DNA from: Flavobacterium sp. | GTDB lineage: Bacteria > Bacteroidota > Bacteroidia > Flavobacteriales > Flavobacteriaceae | Length of the DNA stretch: 6,633 bases | Direction of reading: 5' to 3' | Assembly: GCA_005792865.1 (NCBI GenBank) | Contig: SXQR01000213.1 | Span: 1 to 6,633, forward strand | Shown here: one piece after another, positions 1 to 4,216 of the stretch | How the letters are laid out: each line of letters starts with the position of its first letter | Numbering within the stretch: the first letter of the stretch is position 1 | Position numbers and translations under genes: made by a program | The notes under the pieces: model-generated | Seen by the model: the letters and a program-made list of their open reading frames with translations, nothing else | What the model was told of the DNA's origin: nothing | Databases searched by the model: none

Positions 1-509
1 AACTGTTTCGCCAGGATTTTGTTTCGCGTTTTGCGGTTGGGGTCGAATAAAAGTTTCTTGAGGTGGATCACCTTGGTCACGGTTAGCTTGCGCCCGTCCG
101 ATTCCTTGTTGTAATCCCAAAGTTCCTGCATTGAGCGCTTGAGGTTCGGGCTGTTCTTGAAATGTTCGTGCCTTTCTTCCTCGGTCACCCACCGCAGGTT
201 GTCGACGTGGTCATTACTGCGCACATAGTCCAGATGGATGACGTATTTGTGCTCGGGAGACGGACGTGGGATGAAAAATTGGGCAACAAATTTATAAGTT
301 TGGACTGAGGAGCGCACCAGTTTTCCTTTTACCATTTTGCGAACGGTAATCTTTTGATACTTGGTAGGGTCGCTTTTGATGACCATCCCGTCCAGGATGT
401 TTTCGGCGTAGCTAACGAGCCGCCCGAAATTCGAGACAGCGTAACGACGCCTGCGGGGACCTTCAAGGATTATTTCCCTGAATTCCTCCGATGGATAAGG
501 CCGGAACAT
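1..509 (-). CDS. NUMOD4/HNH-endonuclease-like protein with C-terminal helix-turn-helix-like region (C-terminus cut by window edge)
   Basis: The reading frame opens at an ATG at 509-507 and stays open for 169 codons to the left edge. Residues 22-34 read RYAVSNFGRLVSY, the N-terminal pattern of NUMOD4-type domains found with HNH nucleases. Residues 89-109 hold an HNH_3-like core: YVIHLDY, then N99, then NLRWVT at 104-109. The usual HH pair of active HNH_3 proteins is only a single His (IHLD, H92), so catalysis is doubtful. Residues about 133-169 are basic (SDGRKLT, then DPNRKTRNKILAKQ) and look like the start of a helix-turn-helix. I recall proteins of this architecture as widespread, single-copy and uncharacterised in flavobacteria, which suggests a DNA-binding role rather than homing; that is inference. 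The start is supported by a TACTTTTG promoter element 20 nt upstream and by a 14-bp start context identical to that of lgt. It lies 72 bp downstream of lgt on the same strand but probably has its own promoter. Confidence 0.72.
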   Translation of the reverse strand, partial: MFRPYPSEEFREIILEGPRRRRYAVSNFGRLVSYAENILDGMVIKSDPTKYQKITVRKMVKGKLVRSSVQTYKFVAQFFIPRPSPEHKYVIHLDYVRSNDHVDNLRWVTEEERHEHFKNSPNLKRSMQELWDYNKESDGRKLTVTKVIHLKKLLFDPNRKTRNKILAKQ

Positions 510-529
510 AATGTTAATTTTGGTACTCG

Positions 530-537
530 CAAAAGTA
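530..537 (-). promoter_or_regulatory. Probable -7 promoter element of the HNH-like gene
   Basis: On the minus strand this reads TACTTTTG, a full match to the Bacteroidota -7 consensus TAnnTTTG. It ends 20 nt before the ATG at 509, which would give a leader of roughly 15 nt. A clear TTG -33 element at the usual spacing is not visible; the nearest TTTG is about 31 nt upstream. Confidence 0.5.
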
Positions 538-544
538 CCCACCA

Positions 545-560
545 TTACGGAATTCCGTAA
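545..560. repeat. 16-bp perfect palindrome, possible operator
   Basis: TTACGGAATTCCGTAA is identical to its reverse complement. It lies between the end of lgt (582) and the HNH-like gene, 7 bp upstream of that gene's putative -7 element. This puts it within the -33/-7 spacer, where a dimeric regulator would block RNA polymerase. It has no loop and no following U-run, so it is a poor intrinsic terminator. Confidence 0.55.
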
Positions 561-581
561 GGTTATCACAAATATTTAACA

Positions 582-1508
582 TTATACCTCGATCGGTTTC
601 TCGGCATTGAAGATGAAGTACAGCCCCACCAGGATAAAGGGGATGCTGAGCCACTGGCCGGTGGAGAAAAGCCCCAGAGCCGATTCAAATCCACCCTGGC
701 TCTCCTTGACGAATTCCACCACAAAACGCACGGTCCACAAAAGCACGAGGAATACGCCAAATAGGTATCCGAGCCTTTCGCGCATTGAGGTTTTCCAGTA
801 CAAGAGCATTAATATTGAAAACACGACGACATACCCCGCCGCTTCGTATAATTGCGCGGCGTGACGCACAGGGACCTGTTCCAAAAATGCTGCGAACTGC
901 GGGTTTTCGGTAATTGCGGCGTAGGCCTGTTGCGGATCGGCAATCCCCGTCATGTCCATCGCCTGGCGCGCAGAGAAGTGCTCCCTGACAAACTGGACAC
1001 CCAGGGGTGAATTGGTCGGATGTCCCGTTATTTCAGAATTGAAGAAATTCCCGATACGCACAAATATGGCCCCGCACGATACCGGGATCACGACCCGGTC
1101 CAGTACCCACAAAAGCGGCCTTTTCATGACCTTCCTGCTGTAATAGTACATGGCAATGATGATGGCAATCGCAGCGCCATGGCTCGCGAGCCCCTGGAAA
1201 CCCGTGAATTCAAAGGTAGGATGGAACCTGAAGGGCAACAGGATTTCCAACAGGTTGTTTCTGTAATACTCCCAATCGTAAAAGAAGACATGCCCCAGAC
1301 GGGCCCCCAGCAGGGTAGCCACAACGGTCCAGATAAAGAGCGAGTCAAGTTTTTCAACGGGTTCGTTCTCGCGGTCAAAAATCCGCTTCATTATGTACCA
1401 ACCTAGGGCAAACGCCACGACGAACATCAGGCTGTAAAAACGGAGGACAAAATTTCCGATACTGATTCCCTCGGCGGGGTTCCAGACCATTTGAAGGGCA
1501 ATTGACAT
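582..1508 (-). CDS. lgt: Phosphatidylglycerol--prolipoprotein diacylglyceryl transferase
   Basis: Lgt moves the diacylglyceryl group from phosphatidylglycerol to the lipobox cysteine of prolipoproteins in the inner membrane, the first step of lipoprotein maturation. The 308-residue product is full length for the family and has about seven hydrophobic segments (roughly 18-40, 56-78, 106-123, 133-152, 223-238, 247-266, 286-301). Family landmarks are present: GARLGHVFFY (68-77), LASHGAA with H110 (the E. coli H103 equivalent), the signature RIGNFFNSEITG at 151-162, RHAAQLYEA at 215-223, RFVVEF with R261, and TGQWLSIP near the end. The stretch about 174-212, between the signature and RHAAQLYE, is a longer loop than in E. 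coli, as I recall from other flavobacterial Lgt proteins. The ATG at 1508 is preceded by AAATTAACATT, the same context as the downstream HNH-like gene. It starts 50 bp after yidD. Only a weak TATTTTTA lies in that gap, so read-through from yidD is likely. Confidence 0.96.
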   Translation of the reverse strand: MSIALQMVWNPAEGISIGNFVLRFYSLMFVVAFALGWYIMKRIFDRENEPVEKLDSLFIWTVVATLLGARLGHVFFYDWEYYRNNLLEILLPFRFHPTFEFTGFQGLASHGAAIAIIIAMYYYSRKVMKRPLLWVLDRVVIPVSCGAIFVRIGNFFNSEITGHPTNSPLGVQFVREHFSARQAMDMTGIADPQQAYAAITENPQFAAFLEQVPVRHAAQLYEAAGYVVVFSILMLLYWKTSMRERLGYLFGVFLVLLWTVRFVVEFVKESQGGFESALGLFSTGQWLSIPFILVGLYFIFNAEKPIEV

Positions 1509-1558
1509 AATGTTAATTTAGGGTAGGTAAAAATAGAAAAAATACTACAGGCGGCGAT

Positions 1559-1804
1559 TTATTTTTCGGCCTTTGGCGGAACCGGGTCATACCCCGATCT
1601 TCCCCACGGATGGCAACTCAGTATCCTCCTCGTTCCCAGGTACAGCCCGTAAAATAACCCATGGATATTGAGCGCGTCCACCATGTACTGCGAGCACGTG
1701 GGTTCAAACCGGCATGACGAGGGCAAAAGCGGCGAGAGCACGATCTGGTAAAACCGCACGAGCAGCAGGGCAGGGGCGATCAGTATTTTTTTAAGGGTGA
1801 TCAA
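1559..1804 (-). CDS. yidD: Membrane protein insertion efficiency factor YidD (DUF37)
   Basis: YidD is a small membrane-associated protein that assists YidC/Sec-dependent insertion of inner-membrane proteins. The product shows the full family pattern: a hydrophobic N-terminal helix ([16 protein letters not shown]), then [11 protein letters not shown] and [14 protein letters not shown], with the three conserved cysteines at about 31, 37 and 64. I place the start at a TTG (1804-1802) that overlaps the cysS stop as TTGA. This gives 81 residues, the normal family size. An ATG at 1891 in the same frame would add 29 Arg/His/Pro-rich residues that merely shadow the cysS C-terminus and do not resemble YidD. 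No ATG lies between 1804 and the conserved helix, so the non-ATG start is the best available. The 4-nt overlap implies translational coupling to cysS in one operon. Confidence 0.93.
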   Translation of the reverse strand: MITLKKILIAPALLLVRFYQIVLSPLLPSSCRFEPTCSQYMVDALNIHGLFYGLYLGTRRILSCHPWGRSGYDPVPPKAEK

Positions 1805-3279
1805 AGCGAGAATGTGGTGCCTTCTTTGCCATCTTTTAGGTCGATGCCGATGGCGGCCAACTGGTCGCGGATCTGGTCTGAAAGCGCCCAATTCCGGTTG
1901 GCGCGCGCCTCGTTCCGCATTGCGATCAGCAGGTTGACCGTGCCCTCAAGGCGGTTATCTTCGCCGGCGGCGCGGTCATTTTCAAGCCCGAGCACGTCAA
2001 ATACAAATGCCTTCATCGTACCGGTGAAAATTTTAAGGTCGGCATCCGCCATCGTCTCTTTGCCATCCTTCATCAGGTTGATGTACCGCACCCCTTCAAA
2101 AAGCTGCGCGATCAGGATGGGCGCGTTGAAATCGTCGTTCATGGCATCGTAGCACGACTGTCGCCAAGCCGCAACATCAAGTGTCGTACTTTGGCCAACT
2201 GGCAAACCGTCAAGCGAATCAACCCCTTCCATCAGTCGGTAAAAGCCCTTTTCGGCGGCCAGCAATGCGTCGTTCGAAAAATCCAGTACGCTGCGGTAAT
2301 GCGCCTGCAGCATGAAAAAGCGCGCCACTCCCGGAGCAAAAGCCTTGCTCAGGTTGGGGTTTCCGCCCGTATAGATTTCGGCCGGCAGGATAAAGTTGCC
2401 GGTGGATTTGGCCATCTTCTTGCCGTTCAGGGTCAGCATGTTCGCGTGCATCCAGAAATTGACCGGCGTGACCCCGCATGCGGCCTCGTTCTGCGCGATC
2501 TCGCATTCGTGGTGCGGGAACTTGAGGTCCATCCCGCCGCCGTGGATGTCAAACTGCTGCCCGAGGTATTTGGTGCTCATCGCCGTACATTCCAGGTGCC
2601 ACCCCGGAAAACCGACGCCCCACGGCGATGGCCAGCGCATGATGTGCTGCGGCTCGGCTTTTTTCCAGAGCGCAAAATCCTGCGGATTCTTTTTGTCTGT
2701 CTGGCCGTCAAGGTCGCGCGTATTGGCTAGCATGTCCTCGATGTTGCGGCCGCTGAGTTTTCCGTAGTGGTTGGTCTGGTTGAACTTCACCACGTCAAAA
2801 TACACTGAGCCGTTCGATTCGTACGCCAGCCCCTTTTCAAGGATCGCCTTTACGATCTCGATCTGTTCAATGATGTGCCCGGTCGCCGTGGGCTCGATAC
2901 TCGGCGGAAGAAAATTGTAGGTGTTGAGGATATTGTGGAAATCCACGGTGTAGCGCTGTACGATCTCCATCGGCTCGAGCTGTTCGATCCGCGCTTTCTT
3001 GGCAATCCGGTCCTCGCCAACCTCCGCATCGTTCTCCAGGTGCCCGGCATCGGTGATGTTGCGCACGTAACGCACCTTGTAGCCCAGGTGGAGCAGGTAC
3101 CTGAAGATCACGTCAAAGGACATGAACGTCCTCACGTTTCCCAGGTGCACGTTGCTGTAAACCGTCGGCCCGCACACATACATCCCAACGCTGCCCTCGT
3201 GGATCGGGACAAACGGCTGCTTGTCGCCCGTGAGCGAATTGTAGATCTTCAGGGACTGGGTCTTGTAGAGCGGTGCCAT
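1801..3279 (-). CDS. cysS: Cysteinyl-tRNA synthetase
   Basis: This class I synthetase charges tRNA-Cys with cysteine in the cytoplasm. The 492-residue product is full length. In order it shows the zinc ligand C36 in [10 protein letters not shown], the HIGH-type motif HLGN (45-48), WHLECTAMS with zinc ligand C231, [20 protein letters not shown] carrying H256 and E260 (the other two ligands, matching E. coli C28/C209/H234/E238), and the KMSKS-type loop. That loop here reads KMAKS (288-292). The C-terminal helical anticodon-binding region follows, with [23 protein letters not shown]. The frame continues 22 codons upstream to 3345, but I choose the ATG at 3279. [15 protein letters not shown] matches the start of flavobacterial CysS, and the extra codons are low-complexity and overlap the RNA-like element. 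No strong promoter is visible just upstream, so it may be transcribed with folE, 93 bp away. Confidence 0.97.
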   Translation of the reverse strand: MAPLYKTQSLKIYNSLTGDKQPFVPIHEGSVGMYVCGPTVYSNVHLGNVRTFMSFDVIFRYLLHLGYKVRYVRNITDAGHLENDAEVGEDRIAKKARIEQLEPMEIVQRYTVDFHNILNTYNFLPPSIEPTATGHIIEQIEIVKAILEKGLAYESNGSVYFDVVKFNQTNHYGKLSGRNIEDMLANTRDLDGQTDKKNPQDFALWKKAEPQHIMRWPSPWGVGFPGWHLECTAMSTKYLGQQFDIHGGGMDLKFPHHECEIAQNEAACGVTPVNFWMHANMLTLNGKKMAKSTGNFILPAEIYTGGNPNLSKAFAPGVARFFMLQAHYRSVLDFSNDALLAAEKGFYRLMEGVDSLDGLPVGQSTTLDVAAWRQSCYDAMNDDFNAPILIAQLFEGVRYINLMKDGKETMADADLKIFTGTMKAFVFDVLGLENDRAAGEDNRLEGTVNLLIAMRNEARANRNWALSDQIRDQLAAIGIDLKDGKEGTTFSL

Positions 3280-3293
3280 CACAAATGTTTTTT

Positions 3294-3356
3294 GGAGCTT
3301 TTTCCTGCTTTCCGCCTTATGCCCTGCGGGCGATGCCGGCTTCAATCAGGGCTAGG
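3294..3356 (-). ncRNA. Structured RNA element resembling the Flavo-1 motif
   Basis: The folE-cysS gap, read on the minus strand, contains TAGCCCTGATTGAAGC, a short hairpin, then GGCGGAAAGCAGGAAAAAGC and TCC. This pattern recurs in flavobacterial intergenic regions and I identify it from memory as the Flavo-1 RNA of Weinberg and colleagues. Pairing visible here: AGC (3353-3351) with GCT (3298-3296), CCTG (3350-3347) with CAGG (3307-3304), GCC (3340-3338) with GGC (3316-3314), and an apical hairpin GCCC (3331-3328)/GGGC (3324-3321) with a GCA loop. The apical hairpin is much shorter than in copies I remember. The function of the motif is unknown. The structure is read directly; the family name is recollection and could be wrong. 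Confidence 0.6.
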
Positions 3357-3372
3357 GCCTGGTCGTTCGTAA

Positions 3373-4044
3373 TTAAAATTTGGTGTCGAGCTTGATGTAG
3401 TCCAGGAATTCGCGGCGCACTGCCGGCTCTTTGAACTTCCCTCCGAATTCCGAAGTGATCGTGCTGCTCTCGATATCGCTGATCCCTCGCGAATTCACGC
3501 AGAGGTGCTTGGCATCGATCACGCAGGCGACATCTTCGGTCCCCAGGGCGCGCTGCAGTTCCTGCACGATCTGCATCGTCAGGCGTTCCTGGACCTGCGG
3601 CCGTTTGGCGTAATATTGCACGATGCGGTTCATCTTGGAAAGCCCTATCACCGAGCCGTTGGAAATGTACGCCACATGCGCCCGCCCCACGATCGGCAGC
3701 AAATGGTGCTCACAGGTGGAATAAACCGTGATGTTTTTTTCCACCAGCATCTCGCCGTAACGATAATGGTTGGAAAAAGTGGACGGCTTGGGTTTGCGGT
3801 CGGGATTCAGACCACCAAAGATCTCGCGGACAAACATCTTGGCGACGCGGTTCGGGGTGCCTTTGAGGCTGTCGTCGGTGAGGTCCATGCCAAGGGTAAG
3901 CAAAATGTTCTCGACATCTTTCCTGATGCTTTCGATCTTCTGTTCGTCGGTCAGGGCAAAGGCGTCTTTGCGCATCGGGTTGACGGCTGCGGTAAAGGGA
4001 TGCCCGGTATCCGCATCGTCCTCAAATTCCCGGTTTTCGATCAT
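3373..4044 (-). CDS. folE: GTP cyclohydrolase I
   Basis: FolE opens the imidazole ring of GTP to give 7,8-dihydroneopterin triphosphate, the first step of tetrahydrofolate and pterin synthesis in the cytoplasm. The product is 223 residues, very close to the E. coli enzyme in size. The zinc ligands are C111 and H114 in STCEHHLLPIVG and C182 in KHLCVNSRGISD, within one residue of E. coli C110/H113/C181. Other conserved blocks are KGTPNRVAKMF, SVIGLSKMNRIVQYYAKRP, QVQERLTMQI and SSTITSEFGGKF. The first 45 or so residues are acidic and variable, as is usual. The frame can be opened earlier at a TTG (4086), but that codon lies inside the putative -7 element TATCTTTG (4091-4084), so it would not be in the transcript. 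The ATG at 4044 is therefore preferred. It is divergent from the surface-protein gene and lies upstream of cysS. Confidence 0.96.
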   Translation of the reverse strand: MIENREFEDDADTGHPFTAAVNPMRKDAFALTDEQKIESIRKDVENILLTLGMDLTDDSLKGTPNRVAKMFVREIFGGLNPDRKPKPSTFSNHYRYGEMLVEKNITVYSTCEHHLLPIVGRAHVAYISNGSVIGLSKMNRIVQYYAKRPQVQERLTMQIVQELQRALGTEDVACVIDAKHLCVNSRGISDIESSTITSEFGGKFKEPAVRREFLDYIKLDTKF

Positions 4045-4083
4045 CTGGGTAGGGTATTTTTTTGACTTTCGGTAATTGTTGCG

Positions 4084-4091
4084 CAAAGATA
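4084..4091 (-). promoter_or_regulatory. Probable -7 promoter element of folE
   Basis: The minus strand reads TATCTTTG, an exact TAnnTTTG match, about 40 nt before the preferred folE ATG at 4044. A TTG lies upstream, but the gap to the -7 element is about 24 nt, slightly longer than usual. The site rules out the TTG start at 4086 if it is used. Confidence 0.55.
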
Positions 4092-4096
4092 ATTAA

Positions 4097-4160
4097 TTAA
4101 AACCGAATGCCCCGGCAATCACCGCGAGCGCATAATGTACCCGAAAATTTTCGGTTTTAA
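4097..4160. repeat. 11-bp perfect inverted repeat flanking the folE/surface-gene divergent region
   Basis: TTAAAACCGAA (4097-4107) and TTCGGTTTTAA (4150-4160) are exact reverse complements. Their centres are 53 bp apart, close to five helical turns. The left arm is 5 bp upstream of the folE -7 element. The right arm is 13 bp upstream of the first TAAATTT of the candidate promoter for the plus-strand gene. The placement suggests paired regulator sites, though a transcribed hairpin is also possible. Confidence 0.5.
4141..4154. repeat. 14-bp perfect palindrome
   Basis: CCGAAAATTTTCGG equals its own reverse complement. It overlaps the right arm of the 11-bp inverted repeat and lies about 20 bp upstream of the candidate promoter of the plus-strand gene. 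It is a plausible dimer binding site; no matching regulator is visible in the window. Confidence 0.5.
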
Positions 4161-4173
4161 GAAAAACTTCTGC

Positions 4174-4191
4174 TAAATTTATGTAAATTTC
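4174..4191 (+). promoter_or_regulatory. Candidate promoter of the surface-protein gene
   Basis: Two copies of TAAATTT occur 10 bp apart (4174-4180 and 4184-4190). The second, TAAATTTC, matches seven of eight positions of TAnnTTTG and ends 25 nt before the ATG at 4217. No clear -33 TTG is seen at the expected distance. This is the best A/T-rich candidate in the gap but is weak. Confidence 0.3.
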
Positions 4192-4216
4192 GCTCCCTAT
4201 TCAAATTACCCAGCCC

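Noticed and set aside
545..560. Palindrome as an intrinsic terminator for lgt
   Set aside because: It has no loop and no U-run follows on the minus strand, so a DNA operator or chance is more likely.
1805..1891. N-terminal extension of yidD to an ATG at 1891
   Set aside because: The extra 29 residues are Arg/His/Pro-rich, lie entirely within cysS in another frame and have no YidD similarity.
2191..2730. Long plus-strand open frame of 179 codons opposite cysS
   Set aside because: It is antisense to a clearly conserved gene; the product shows no domain and reflects the G+C-rich codon pattern of cysS.
3280..3345. 22-codon N-terminal extension of cysS
   Set aside because: It runs through the RNA-like element and precedes the family-typical MAPLYKTQ start; the ATG at 3279 is better.
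3505..4065. Long plus-strand open frame of 186 codons opposite folE
   Set aside because: Antisense shadow of folE with no recognisable domain.
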